In this document: positions 44,994-56,859 of the stretch, piece after piece | How positions within the stretch are numbered: the stretch's first letter is position 1 | Layout: each line of letters starts with the position of its first letter | NCBI RefSeq assembly: GCF_018687715.1 | Contig: NC_056760.1 | Location: 25,265,001-25,329,000, forward strand | From: Carya illinoinensis | Taxonomy: Eukaryota > Streptophyta > Magnoliopsida > Fagales > Juglandaceae | Direction: 5' to 3' | Length of the DNA stretch: 64,000 nt | Translations under genes and position numbers: made by a program | Notes under the pieces: model-generated | Database searches by the model: none | What the model was told of the DNA's origin: nothing | What the model saw: only the letters and a program-made list of their open reading frames with translations

Positions 44994-47456
44994 CTATACT
45001 TCAAGTGGTAATGAAGAATCTGCAAAACAATCAAAAAAATCAAAGTCATCTTCATTGATATGATCAATTTTCTCATTAAGTAAAAATTCAGGTGTCTGAA
45101 AAATATAGTCATCATCAGAGAAGGGAGAAGTTGAGCAAATAAAATCTGTTGGTGTCAAACTCTCCACAGCATTCAAATCGCTTGTGTCATCAAAATGTGC
45201 TGGCATCTTGCAAGCGTTGAAAACGTTCAACTCTAGTGCCATGTTCCCAAAGGTAAGCTTCAAAACTCCACTTCTGCAATTGATCAATGCATTTGATGTA
45301 GCTAGAAATGGTCTTCCTAAGATGACAGGAGCTTGGTAAATAGTGGAGACCGGCTGCTGCATGTCAAGAACCACAAAATCCACTGGGTAGTAGAATTTGT
45401 CCACCTGGACCAACACGTCCTCTACAATACCCCTCAGTACCTTAACTGATCTGTCAACCAACTGTAGCATGATGGAGGTCTTTTTAAGCTCACCCAATCC
45501 CAACTGCTCATATACTGAGAACGGTAGCAAGTTCACACTACTCCCCAAATCAAGTAAAGCTCTCCCAATGCATGATTCACCAATCATAATGGAAATGTTG
45601 GGAGAGCCGGGATCTCCAAACTTCTGAGGAGTCTCGCTCAATATCAATGCACTAACTTGCTCCGTTAGGAAAGCTTTCTTCTTTACATTCAGCTTCCTCT
45701 TCACCGTGCACAAGTCCTTCAAAAACTTTGCATATGAAGGCACTTGTTGTATGGCATCCAAGAGTGGAATATTGATCTTCACTTGCTTGAAAATCTCTTG
45801 AATCTCCATGTGATACTTGTTCTTTTGGCCAGCTGCCAATCTCTGAGGATAGGGAACCACAGGTTGGTATCCCTTACTAGTCTCAACATATGCGCTCACA
45901 GGCTTTTTCAGTTCTGGTCTCACTACCTCTGGTTCTTTTTCAACTTCATCCGTCTCTGCTGCATCTTTAGGCGTTGGAGCAACTACCTCTGTGTCTATGG
46001 TCATCTCAGGTCGGGGAACTTCCTTCCCACTTCTCAAGGTAAGAACAGCTTTTGCTGTGTCAATAACGTCTCCTGAGACATTATGCACTTGATGTTGTTG
46101 TTGTCTGTATACTTGAGGATTAGGCTGAGGTTGTGCTGGAAATTTCCCTTTCTCTAGGGTGCTCAAGGTTGTGCTCATCTTATTAATAGTGCCACACAAC
46201 TCATTTATGGCCTGAGTGTTTTGATTATTTGTGGTGGCCTGAATCTGCATGAATTGCTGAAGTGTATTGGCCATCTGTGCCATACTGTCATCTAGAGTCT
46301 TCTTTGTAGATGATGAAGACTGAGAACTTTGTGCAGCTACATGAGGCTGAAATCCAGGAGGAGCTACATGAGGATAGCTCTGAGGATTTTGATATGGCGG
46401 ATATTGGTGCTGAGGAGCACCCTGATTAAATGGCTGCTGCTGAGGTGGTGGGGATCGACCAGGCTGATCATTCCTCCATGAGAAATTTGGGTGATTCCTC
46501 CACCCCGGATTATATGTATTGGAGAAAGGCTGATTTTGTGCTCTATTAACCCAGTTAGCTAATTGCATTGGCTCAGACCCATCTTCTTGAAATACTGGCA
46601 TAATCGGGCAGTCTTGGGTCTTATGGTTTGAATCAGCACATATAGAACATGCCTCTACTACTTTCGCAGCCTTCACTTTTTCTATTTCCATGACTTCTAG
46701 TCTTCTAGTCAATGCAGCTACTCGGGCTTGAACATCAGTGTCTTCTTTAAGCTCATATCTTCCCCCTCCAGAAATAGCCCTTAGTGGCTGTGCTGCTAAT
46801 GGAACTCGATTAGCACGAGTGTTCCACTGTTGTGCGCTCTCAGCAAGGTAGTCAAAAAATGATAATGCTTCATCAGGTTCCTTGCTGAAGAACTCCCCAT
46901 TGCACATTGTCTGAACAAACTGCTTGCATTCCGGAGTGAGACCAGTGTAAAAATAGCTCACCAGCCTCCAAGATTCAAAACCATGATGTGGACAAATGTT
47001 CACCAAATCCTTGAACTTTTCCCAACTGGCCTGAAAGGTCTCATCAGGTCTCTGATTGAACTGGCTGATTTGCTCTTGCAAAAACTGAGTTCTCTGAAAA
47101 GGAAAAAAATTTTGTAAGAATTCACGCTGCATGTCAGACCAACTAGAAATGGAATTAGGTCTCAAAGAGTTAAACCAAATCTTCGCCTTATCCTTTAAAG
47201 AGAAAGGAAATAAACGAAGTCTAATGAATTCATCAGTAATAGCCCTAGTGATAAAAGTAGCACAAGCCAACTCAAAATCTGTTAAGTGTTGGTAAGGACT
47301 CTCAGAATCCATCCCGTGGAACTGAGGTATCACTGACATCATGCCATGCTTGATAGAGAAATTAGGTGCATTTTCTGGTAAAACAATACATGAAGGTGTA
47401 GTGGTACGAGTGGGTTGCAAATAGTCCTTAAGAGTGCGTGGTGCAGGTGCAGCCAT
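44994..47456 (-). CDS. Ty3 gag and protease
   Basis: 820 open codons from ATG 47456. Residues 1-230 are the retrotransposon capsid region (FSIKHGMMSVIPQFHGMDSE, LRLFPFSLKDKAK, ICPHHGFESW). A single CCHC zinc knuckle C270SIC-ADSNH-KTQDC283 follows. A proline/glutamine-rich linker spans about 300-470. The aspartic protease motif is L-L-D636-L-G-S-S-V-N near residue 636, with a second hallmark ILGRPFLATS further on. The frame ends TAG at 44996-44994 after DSSLPLEV and would continue in frame into pol after a second TAG. Capsid assembly and polyprotein cleavage are the expected roles. Confidence 0.9.
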   Translation of the reverse strand: MAAPAPRTLKDYLQPTRTTTPSCIVLPENAPNFSIKHGMMSVIPQFHGMDSESPYQHLTDFELACATFITRAITDEFIRLRLFPFSLKDKAKIWFNSLRPNSISSWSDMQREFLQNFFPFQRTQFLQEQISQFNQRPDETFQASWEKFKDLVNICPHHGFESWRLVSYFYTGLTPECKQFVQTMCNGEFFSKEPDEALSFFDYLAESAQQWNTRANRVPLAAQPLRAISGGGRYELKEDTDVQARVAALTRRLEVMEIEKVKAAKVVEACSICADSNHKTQDCPIMPVFQEDGSEPMQLANWVNRAQNQPFSNTYNPGWRNHPNFSWRNDQPGRSPPPQQQPFNQGAPQHQYPPYQNPQSYPHVAPPGFQPHVAAQSSQSSSSTKKTLDDSMAQMANTLQQFMQIQATTNNQNTQAINELCGTINKMSTTLSTLEKGKFPAQPQPNPQVYRQQQHQVHNVSGDVIDTAKAVLTLRSGKEVPRPEMTIDTEVVAPTPKDAAETDEVEKEPEVVRPELKKPVSAYVETSKGYQPVVPYPQRLAAGQKNKYHMEIQEIFKQVKINIPLLDAIQQVPSYAKFLKDLCTVKRKLNVKKKAFLTEQVSALILSETPQKFGDPGSPNISIMIGESCIGRALLDLGSSVNLLPFSVYEQLGLGELKKTSIMLQLVDRSVKVLRGIVEDVLVQVDKFYYPVDFVVLDMQQPVSTIYQAPVILGRPFLATSNALINCRSGVLKLTFGNMALELNVFNACKMPAHFDDTSDLNAVESLTPTDFICSTSPFSDDDYIFQTPEFLLNEKIDHINEDDFDFFDCFADSSLPLEV

Positions 47457-47719
47457 GTTTTCTGATTCGATTTCAATTTTTTCACCTGGCTCACTCGAAA
47501 AAAGACAGACGAGCTATCTATCTCCAAGCTGTGTATACTACTTTCAACACTTGGTGTGACTCTAAGCAACCTATTTGAACTGTTTCTCACCTATGACATG
47601 AAACATCAATTTAATATGGTAGAAATGAGTGGTTGATGCAGATGAGATGAGTAACCAGAGACAATATGGTAGAGAAAAATAAAATAAAATAACAAGTTTA
47701 AATTTAAGTTAAACTACTT

Positions 47720-47737
47720 TCCCCGGCAACGGCGCAA
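47720..47737 (-). other. Primer-binding site, tRNA-Asp type
   Basis: The minus strand reads TTGCGCCGTTGCCGGGGA, against TGGCGCCGTTGCCGGGGA expected for the 3' end of tRNA-Asp(GTC), one mismatch. It lies five bases after the 5' LTR end. Confidence 0.85.
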
Positions 47738-47742
47738 AAACT

Positions 47743-50326
47743 TGACTCACTCAAAAATGAGTAGCACTAATGCTATCCTAAGTGCAGGAGGATGTCGTGT
47801 AATAATTAGGAATAAATTCCTAGATCGTCTCCTCAGGGAAAGTTAATTAAAATTAAACTTGTTGAAAAATGTGAAAAACTTCACAAAGAGAAAACAAGAG
47901 GATGATATGTACAATGGATGAAAGAGGTTACTAGTCATGGACTAGATTCATATTTTTAGATTTTTGATTGTCGGATTGGAATGTAAATGACTAACAGATT
48001 AAATTCAGAGATTAATAAAACTAAATTAAGAATTAAACTAGATTAGAAAGTAATTGACAAAACATGCATTGAAAATTGAAAATGCATAAAACCAATATTC
48101 TAGGGTTTATCATTGTATCTAAATCACAAATTCTCAAATTAAACCATAACAATTGTAATCACTATTAAAATGAAAGCTTAATGAAACAATAAAAATAAAT
48201 AACATGAAATAAGTAAACAACAATTAAATTACCCAACTAAAACAAAAACAAAAGCTCTCTACCAAACCCTTCTTGCAATAAATTAAACTAGTACACTTAA
48301 TTAAAAACTTCTAAAACAATTCCTTTATTTCATGAAACAAACTAGCATACTTGATTAAAAACTTCTAAAACAATTCTCTTGTTGCATGAAACCAAGTAGC
48401 ACACTTGAAAGAAATTAAGGTATTACAATTAATGAGATAAAATTCTAAAACAATTCTTAATACTTAATAAAAATTCTTAAAACAACAAAGCATTGTAGGC
48501 AAAAACAAAAACTGCCCAATCTATTTTAAGAAAGAAAAGTCAAAGAAAATGAAATGAAAATTCTGCTACTTAAACGGAAGAGAAGGAAAATAAACTCAAG
48601 GTTGCCCTACGGCTATATATGGAAAGAAAACTCAAATGGGAAAACAAGTGCAACTTCAAGAACTTAGTTGCTCAACTGTAGCCGAATGAAAAACCAAAAA
48701 AAACAATAGCTCTCTCTAGCTTCTAAACGGAAAGAAGTAAGTAAAAAAAACTGCTGCTGCCGCTAGTCTTCTAAATGAAAAGAAAATAATTCAAAAACTA
48801 AAACTTCCTCCTGCTGCTGCTGCTACTAGTTAATAAATAGCTGCACGTCCAGCTGCTCCAGCTAACCAAATACTCCTTCCCTGCTGCTGATTCCAGCTAA
48901 ATAGATAGCTGATCTCCAGCTGCTGCACGTGCATGTTGCTGCCTCCCATTCTTCTCCTGCTGCACGTCCGAGTGTATACATCCATGTACTGTTGTAGATC
49001 CGACAAAGGGAATAAGACCTGCTGTCTTCCTGTGCTTCAGGTCTGAAATGCTCTTGCTCTCCAACAACATCCAGCGTGTGTGAGTGGCTGTTGTCCGGCT
49101 GTGTGCTTTTGAGTGAGTTGGTGTCACTTTTCTGCATGTGTGTTGCATGTTGTCTGCATGTGTGCGTTGCATGTTGGTCTGCATGTGTTCCTGCATGTGT
49201 CCGAATGATGATTTCTGTTCTGCATGTGCATGTGTACTTGTCCTTGCTGCAGGTTCATTGCTGTAGTAGCTGCTGCACATCCGAGTGAATGGTCTGCTGC
49301 ATGTGCATTGTGTTCTGCATATGTCCGAATGGTCTGCTGTCTGAGTGTTCTTGCTGTCATGCATGTGTGAACTGGCTGTGTGCTTTTCCTTGCTGCTGCA
49401 CATCCGAGTGAGTGGGTGTGTGTGCTGTCCACTGCATGTCTGCATGTGCTGTCCGAATGATGCTTTCTATTCTGCATGTGTGCTGGTTTGTTTGAGTGCT
49501 GTCCAAATGATGCTTTCTGTTCTGCATGTGTGCTGGTTTGTTTGTTCTTGATTTTCCTTAGCATAATCTCTCTTTGATGAGATAACTTTGAAGCTCAACG
49601 AAACCAAGCCTCAACCGTAGCCTTCCATGATCGACTAGCGACATAAGGAATGTCTAGCAAATGTGAGCTAAACTTCCATATGGCCACTGCTATATTACCT
49701 TTATAGAGAACATGGTTGAGATCCTCAAAAGCACCTTCATGGCAGCATTTGCACTTGGAAACTAGAGGGACACCAATTCTTCTAATCTGATCATCCACAG
49801 AAAGGTTATTATTCAATGCCTTCCACATGAGTATGGAAAATTTCTTTGGCAAAATACCATGCCAAATCCAATGAGACCATTGAGATTTAGGAGCAGTAAC
49901 TCGAACAAAAGACCAAACACTCTTGGTAGGGAAAGACCCATCCGACGTAACTAGCCATATAAGACGGCCATCACCTTGCTTTCGACCCCCATGATTAGAA
50001 ACAATTGCCTCCGCTACATCAGTCCCCACCAACTACACTAGCTTCTCTACATCCCAACTATTGTTTAGGAAACACAAGGAGAACAAGGAGAACAATGGTA
50101 CAAACACAAATGATAATAGAAAGCAAGAAAAATTATGGACTAGAATGCACAGTAATCAATAGTTGGTAGAATTCAAGCAGAAATTCATGCTTTTAATCAA
50201 TTAAAATCACAACTTTGATTTATTCACTTTAACCATTTTTCCATTTAAAACCAATAATAATGTCATGATGAATTTAAAATACATTGGTTTTAAATAGCTA
50301 AAATATGCAATATTTCAGCTCAATCA
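47743..50326 (-). repeat. 5' LTR of the Ty3 element, 2584 bp
   Basis: Same composition as the other LTR, ending in the same GAGTGAGTCA. Shorter by one tandem-repeat unit. Confidence 0.9.
49595..50032 (-). pseudogene. LINE zf-RVT fragment captured in LTR (second LTR)
   Basis: Counterpart of 40276-40713, also open for 145 codons. The coding sense again matches the Ty3 element. Confidence 0.8.
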
Positions 50327-50331
50327 AAATG

Positions 50332-51918
50332 CCTATGGATCAATCATAGGCTTATGCCGAGACTAATATTGGAAAAGATTCTAATGGTACATCTTTGAAT
50401 TAGGGGACATCTTTCCTTTAATAAACATATCCCCATAATTTCAAGTTTTTAATGAGGCCAAACTCGATGATATAAACTACCATGATAAAAGGTGTGAGAA
50501 CACTAAGAAGTCTCAGGGGACACAAACTATTGGAACATGTGATGGACTACCTATTGGTAATCCAATTGAGTTAGTAAATGGAAGAGAAGAGCTAGAACTA
50601 AAGAAGATAGCTAGGGGTGAGCATTGACTTAGTCGGAGTCAGATTCCCCTAATCCAACTCTAACTCTGACTTGTGTAGGGTTCTGATCTGACTTCGACTC
50701 CTACTCTGACTTGTTGGAGAGGAGTTGAATTTGAGCTTTCAAGTTTGGGTTTTTTTTTTTTCTTTTCTTTTTCTGTTTTAACTTCATATTTAGCTCATTT
50801 AAAAAAGAATTTTTTGTGGGCTCTCAAATATCAAGTTTTTGAAAAAAAATTATAAATTAAAACTAAATCATTCACTGCTAATTTATTTCTATACTAAAAT
50901 CTAACTTATTTTTCTACTAGATTTATACTATATTGTCTAATTACATGTTATCATATTATAGTATTACATATTATTTTAGTATCTAATTACATGTTATTAT
51001 ACTATAGTATTACATGTTATTATACTATAGTATTACGTATTATTATATTATACTAGTGTCTAACTTATTTATAACTTATTTCTATACTAGACTTATTTCT
51101 AGTATCTAATTACATGTTATTATACATTAATACTACATGTTATTATACTAATGTCTAACTTATTTCTAATGTAATTATATTATAGACTTTCTAGTGTCTA
51201 GTTACATGTTATTATACTTTAATAAATTAGTATATGTATTATTAACTTATTATATACTATACTTATTTAAATACTAGTGTCTAACTTATTTTTATACTTG
51301 ATTATATAGAGTAGTAATATTATGATGTTTACATCTACTAAACTACCATTAGTCTATTTATATTATATTATAAGTATATTATTGTATAATAATTAGCTCA
51401 TACTAGTATATTATTGAATTTAACTATATAAGTTCTAATTATATAACTATATAACTATAATAGTATATATAATAAATATATAAATAAATACATATTTTGT
51501 TATAACATGTGTACAATATTCAGAGTCAGATTTAGAGTTGAAGTCAGAGGGTAAAATTGGAGTTGAAGTCAAAGGATAGAGTCGGAGTCAGAGTCGGTCC
51601 AACGACACCTCCAACTCTGACTTCGATTGGAAAATTAAAAAGAAATCTAACTTTGACTCCAATTTATCGAAGTCAAAGTGGAGCTGGATTCAGAGTCGGA
51701 TTTTCAAATTTTTTTCTCAATCCTAAAGATAGCCACACTAGTGTTGATAACCATAGATCTTTGTTAAGGAAAATGATGACTTCAGTTCTACTAATGGATG
51801 GCTCATTAATGGATTGGGTTGAAGGCCCCCATTTAAAGAAAGGAAAGAATTCTCTTCCCTCAAGCAGTGGACTTGAAATTTTAGTGGCGAAGGCTGGTTC
51901 ACAGGCCTGCCAAGACCA
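50332..51918 (+). pseudogene. LINE ORF1, remainder, with a hAT-like insertion
   Basis: Directly after the AAATG duplication the LINE frame continues PMDQS, a stop, then AYAETNIGKDSNGTSLN, confirming that the Ty3 element landed in ORF1. The segment is stop-rich. It is split at 50612-51725. After that insertion, 51734-51918 includes a proline/serine-rich stretch (MDWVEGPHLKKGKNSLPSSS) that leads into ORF2. Confidence 0.55.
50612..51725. mobile_element. hAT-like non-autonomous element, 1.1 kb
   Basis: The ends are TAGGGGTGAGCATTGACTTA (left) and, inverted, TAGGATTGAGAAAAAAATTT (right). They are flanked by a perfect 8-bp duplication AAGATAGC (50604-50611 and 51726-51733). Subterminal zones carry repeated GAGTCAGAG/GACTCCGAC-type motifs. 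The centre is full of ATTACATGTTATTATACTAT repeats. The element at 56616 has similar ends and interior and encodes a hAT transposase, so it may be the relative that moved this one. Confidence 0.85.
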
Positions 51919-54900
51919 ATGAATCTCATAAACTGGAACTGCTGGGAGCTTGGAAACTCTCAAACAATTAGAATCCTAACTCTTTTGAGAAAGGATAAGT
52001 CTCCCAATGTGGTCTTCCTTACGGAAACCAAGTGTAATAAAAGAAAAATTGAGAACATAAAAGTCAAACTGAAATTTGATAGTTGTTTTGTTGTAGAGTG
52101 TATTGGTAGCAGTGGTGATCTAGCCCTTATGTGGAATAAGATGTTAGATGTTCAACTTATTAGCTTTACCAAATGGCATATTAGTGCCATTATCTTAGAG
52201 GTGAATCACAACAATGTCTGGTGGTTTACTGGGTTTTATGGTCACCTAGACACCTCTAAAAGGGCAAGTACCTGGGATTTACTTAAACATTTGAAGCCAG
52301 ACAGAGATATCTCATGGCTATGTGTTAGGGATTTTAATAAAATATTATGTCAAAGTGAGAAAAGTGGAGTTGCTCTAGACCTTATAAACGAATGGATATT
52401 TTCAGAGAAGCCCTTGACTTCTGTAATTTGAGTGCTATCAACACTAGGGGACTACAGTTCACTAGGTCCAATAACAAAAGAGATAAGCGGTTCACTAAGG
52501 AAAGACTTGATAGAGCTGTTGCCAACCCTAAATTGCACCAAAAACTCAGTAACTTCATCTACTTAGTGTTACCTGCCATCAAATCTGATCATAGTCCACT
52601 CCATGTAGTTTCTTCAAACAATTCCAACTTTGAACAATAACAACTATAGAAGAAGGAATTATCTTTTTAGATGGGAAGTTGCTTGGCAGCTCAATGATGG
52701 GTGCTTAGATATTATTAGAGAGGCATGGGTTTTTGTTTCCAATAGAGATACTAGTTGCTCAAGGATTAGAGACAAATGTCTTAAGTGCAAAGAGGCCCTC
52801 AAGAAGTGGAAGTCCTCTACTTCTAGGAATAGGCAAGGAACAATTAGAAGGAAAATGAAGGAACTTGTTGATTTATAAACCTCAGGTTCAAGTGAGCAAA
52901 CCAATTCGATACAACAACTTTAAAGGGAAGTAGAGTTTTTTCTTAAAGAGGAAGAACTCAAATGGAAGTAGAGAGCTAAGTAAAACAGGTTGCATCATGT
53001 TGATAGGAACACAAAATACTATCACACATATGCAAATCAAAGAAGACCAAAAAATATAATCAAACAAATTGATGATGGTTAGGGTTACTTAGTAACTTAT
53101 CCACTCTTAATAGGGGACATATTTATAGGTTTTTCCTCTAAACTTTTTTCTACTTCTAATCCTTATGGATTCTCTAATTGTCTTTCTAGGTTGAAGGATT
53201 GTGTGATAACAAAAATGAACTCAAGCTTCTTTGTGAGTTCAATGAAATGGAAGTCAAATAAGCAATTTTTCAAACGTCTCCTCTTAGCTCCCTTAGTCCT
53301 GATGGATTCCCAGCCCACTTTTCAATAAAACTGGTCTATTGTTCGAGATGAAGTATGTCAGTTTGTGCTGAGATTCTTGAAGAATGGCAGCTCCCTCCAA
53401 AATATCAATGAAACCTATATTACTCTGATCCCAAAGATAAAGCAACCTAAAAAGGCCAATGATTTCACACTTATCAGTCTGTGCAATGTGATTTACAAGA
53501 TTTTTGCAAAGGGTTTTGCAAATAGGCTGAAAAAAATCCTTATTGAGATCATTTCTCCCAACCAAAGTGCTTTTGTGCCAAGTCGACTGATCAATGATAA
53601 CATTCTAGCAGCATATGAAACTCTCCACTAAATGAATTCTAAAATGCATGGAAAACTAGAATTTATGGCACTCATACTCGGCATGAGCAAAGCTTATGAT
53701 CGTGTTGAGTGAAGTTTTCTTGAAGAAGTTGTGTATAGATTGGGGTTTGACAAAAGATGGATTTCTCTCCTCATGAGTTGCATAAAATCAGTTTCTTTTT
53801 CTATTTTAATTAATGGTGAACCACATGCTAAGTTTTCTCCTACTAGAGGTCTCAGACAAGAGGATCCCCTGTCCCCATACCTCTTCATTATTTGTTCAAA
53901 AGCTTGGACATCACTTCTTAATCTTGCAGAAGCTAAGGGAAGCAATTCTAGGGTGCCTATTGGTAAAAGTTATTTATGTACCAATCATCTATTGTTTGTT
54001 GATAATAGCCTTTTATTTTGTAGAGCTAATTCGCTTGAATGGAGTCATGTACTTTATATACTAAAGACCTATGAAAAGGCATCAAGGCATATGCTTAACA
54101 AAGATAAAACCTCGATATCTTTTAGCAGGAATACACCCCCAAAGGTTTAAAAGAATATCTTATAGATAACAGGGGTAAAGTCCACTGGATATTTTGAGAA
54201 GTACTTGGGTCTTCCTGTAATCATTGGTAAAGCAAAAGCAGCAACATTTCACTCCATTTTGGATAGGATATGAAACCACATAACCAACTGGAAGACCAAG
54301 ATTTTGTCAGTTGCAGGCAAAGAGATCCTTTGAAAGCAATTCTCCTAGCCATCCCCACTTATACCATGAGGATTTTCTTGCCCCCTCAATCCATAATTTA
54401 GAAGCTAAATAGAATGATGAAGAAGTTTTGGTGGGGCTATAATGATGACCATTCAAAGATCCAATGGGTGAGTTGGGATCAAAAGGGGCTGTCTAAGGAG
54501 TTTGGGTTTCAGGGATTTCAAAAGTTCAATTTAGTAATGTTATATAAAAATTTCTGGAGAATGTTGCACTGTCCATAATCACTCCTTGCACTACTATTCA
54601 AAGAAAAATACTTCCCTCAGAGTGACTTCTTGGAAGCAAGCTTAGGCCACAGACCATCATATGTACGGAGGAGTATTATGGCATGTAGGGTTTGTTGAAA
54701 GATGGCTTATACTGAAGAATTGACAATGGTAAGAGTGTGAGGATTTGTAGAGAGAAGTGGCTCCCAGTTCCCTACAATCATAGTATTCAGTCACCAATTT
54801 CATATCTTGGAGAGGATGCTAAGGTGGCAGATATTATTGATGCTAACTTAAGATGGTGGGATGAAAAGCTGTTAACACAATCTTTCACACTTTAGGAAGT

Positions 54901-56030
54901 TGACTTAATTCAAAAAATCGCTATTAGATTAGGAGGAAGAGAGGATAAACTAGTCCCGTTCAACTCTAAGGATGGCTAGCTTTGAATAAAAAGTGCTTAT
55001 CATCTTCATAGAGAACTTACCACAAGATTTAATGTAGGAACCTTTACTGGGAGAACCAATAATGGTACTTGGAGATCTATATGAAAATTTAATGTTCCAA
55101 ACTCTGTGAAGATGTGTATCTAGAAAGCTTGTAGAGATGCCCTTCCCACTCTTTCAAATATATGTAAAAGGAAAGGAAGGTTGTTGAAGATGATTTGTGC
55201 ACAATTTGCAAAGCCTATCAAGAAACTACGGGGCATGTTCTTTTGAATTGTGTGGCCTCACATGATGTTTGGAGTCAAGGTTGTATTAGTATTCAAAAGT
55301 TGTCATTCCAAAGTCATGTGTTTGGAGAGATATTGAGCTAGTTAGTCCTAAAATTGGAGAAGGAAGAATTAGAAGAGGCTGCTTTGATCACTAGGCTAAT
55401 ATGGATTATGAGAAATTCTATCACTCATGGCAAAGATTTCCATCATCCTAACTCTCTAATCCACAAAACCAGAGATGATCTACTAATCTTTCAAAGTTCT
55501 CAAGAAAGGAAATCCTTAACTAGAAGCTATACACCTCATATTCTGGTGTGGATGAAACCTCCTAAGGCAACCTACAAAGTGAACTGGGATGCAACAATTG
55601 GTAAGTTAAAAGGCAGGGTTGGCTTTGGAGTGATTATAAGGGATTCAAATGGCCAAGTCTTGGGTTCTTATCATGCCTCTCAAGCTCTCTATGCAAATTC
55701 TTTCATTGCAGAGTCCTATGCAGTGTAGTTGGTTGTAAGTTTTTGAAAAGACATGAGGATAAGAAAATTTATTCTTGAAGGAGATTCTCTTCAAGTGGTT
55801 AATTTTCTCAAGAAGGAAGTGCAAGATTGGAGTCCAGTTGGTTTACTACTTGAAGACACAAAATCTTGCTTAACTCATATGCTCAATGGTCTATTAATCA
55901 CACAAGGAGAGAAACCAATGTAGCAGCTCAAGTTCTTGATAAAGATGCTCTTAACCACCAAGAGGCTTTAATAGACATTGAAGAAATTCCTGAATGTATT
56001 CATTCTATTATTTTGTAGGAAGCTTTTTAA
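51919..56030 (+). pseudogene. LINE ORF2: endonuclease, reverse transcriptase, zf-RVT, RNase H
   Basis: The APE-type endonuclease starts MNLINWNCWELGN (51919), with FLTETK and, after a frame break near 52400, ERLDRAVANP and SDHSPLHVV. Reverse transcriptase blocks are [67 protein letters not shown] and the catalytic box, which reads FVDNSLLF where FADD is expected. The second aspartate is lost. A zf-RVT remnant (about 55190-55290: CTICKAYQETTGHVLLNC) and an RNase H domain (VNWDATIGKLKGRVGFGVII, AESYAV) follow. Many stops and frameshifts make it dead. Target-primed reverse transcription would have been its role. Confidence 0.85.
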
Positions 56031-56072
56031 GCATTTTTTAGCAATAAAATATCTTGCTTTAAAAAAAAAAAA

Positions 56073-56615
56073 TCTTCAAGTTCCCATGTTTGTAGTCATA
56101 TGGCATCATTGGAGGTGAACTTATATCATAAGTTCGGTTTTTCTTTAATAGATTTTTTATTTATTTATTTATTTATATATATATATATACACATAAAACA
56201 TCTTTCATAAATATTATTTGTATATATTGAATTATTCTATTCTCAAATCGATGTGTAGAGCAAACTATCCGCATTACTTAAATAATAAGATATGATTTTT
56301 AAGATCTAAATTTAGAATTTATCTTCTAAATCAAGTTATGTCACACAATCAGTGTAAGGTGTAAAGATCCTAGAATAGCAACACTAATATATATTTATCT
56401 GGTTATATACATACATATATATATAAATATATATATATATAATACAAGAAGTACACATAAAACATAATTGAAGTAAAAATATATCAATATATTCATTAAA
56501 CTAAAGAAGCTAAGGTATATAGTGATTTTAACAAATAATGAACTATAAATTATATTTTCTCTCTTCAATGAAAAAGCTCAATACTTCTATTCAAAATTAT
56601 AATCATGGACTTGAG
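56073..56615. other. Intergenic between LINE tail and hAT element
   Basis: AT-rich, with TA-repeat runs at 56170-56192 and 56405-56442. No gene seen. Confidence 0.6.
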
Positions 56616-56814
56616 TAGGGCTGATCACTGACCGGATCAGAGTCGGAATAGCCAACCTTTGACTCTGACTCTGACTATGACTTTGTCAGAGGTCGAATCT
56701 AATATTCGACTCTGACTTTGAGATGCACTAACTCAACTTTGACTCTGACTCTAACTTATGGGAGTAGAGTCGGGTTTTTTTTTTTTTTTTTTTGTAACTT
56801 CATATTTGGCCCAC

Positions 56815-56817
<3 letters not shown>

Positions 56818-56857
<40 letters not shown>
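56818..56857. repeat. Poly(A) tract, 40 bp
   Basis: Uninterrupted A run within the hAT element, preceded 25 bases earlier by an 18-base T run. Confidence 0.95.

Positions 56858-56859
<2 letters not shown>

Larger units (their letters stand above)
38316..50326 (-). mobile_element. Athila-like Ty3 LTR retrotransposon, 12 kb, nearly complete
   Basis: LTRs at 47743-50326 (5') and 38316-41007 (3') in the minus orientation start TGATTGAGCTGAAATATTGC and end GAGTGAGTCA. The target duplication is AAATG at 38311-38315 and 50327-50331. In transcription order come the 5' LTR, the tRNA-Asp primer site (47737-47720), gag-protease (47456-44994), RT/RNase H/integrase (44942-42006), about 1 kb of non-coding DNA, the polypurine tract and the 3' LTR. 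LTR identity by eye is roughly 98.5% outside one 108-bp repeat-copy difference, so insertion is relatively recent. The AHLSRL-type RNase H end (VADHLSRL) and the primer choice fit the Athila lineage. I see no envelope-like ORF and no chromodomain. Confidence 0.9.
36145..56072 (+). mobile_element. L1-type LINE, split by three nested insertions
   Basis: Reading across the insertions gives ORF1 (36157-36787, 37997-38315, 50332-50611, then to about 51900), ORF2 (51919-56030) and a poly(A) tail (56061-56072). The nested elements and their target duplications are a hAT-like element (TTAACAAA), a Ty3 element (AAATG) and a hAT-like element (AAGATAGC). LINE reading frames resume directly after each target duplication, which shows the host sequence was LINE coding DNA. 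Both ORFs carry many stops. I could not find the LINE's own target duplication: the 3' flank begins TCTTCAAGTTCCCATG, but no matching 5' copy was noticed. Confidence 0.8.
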
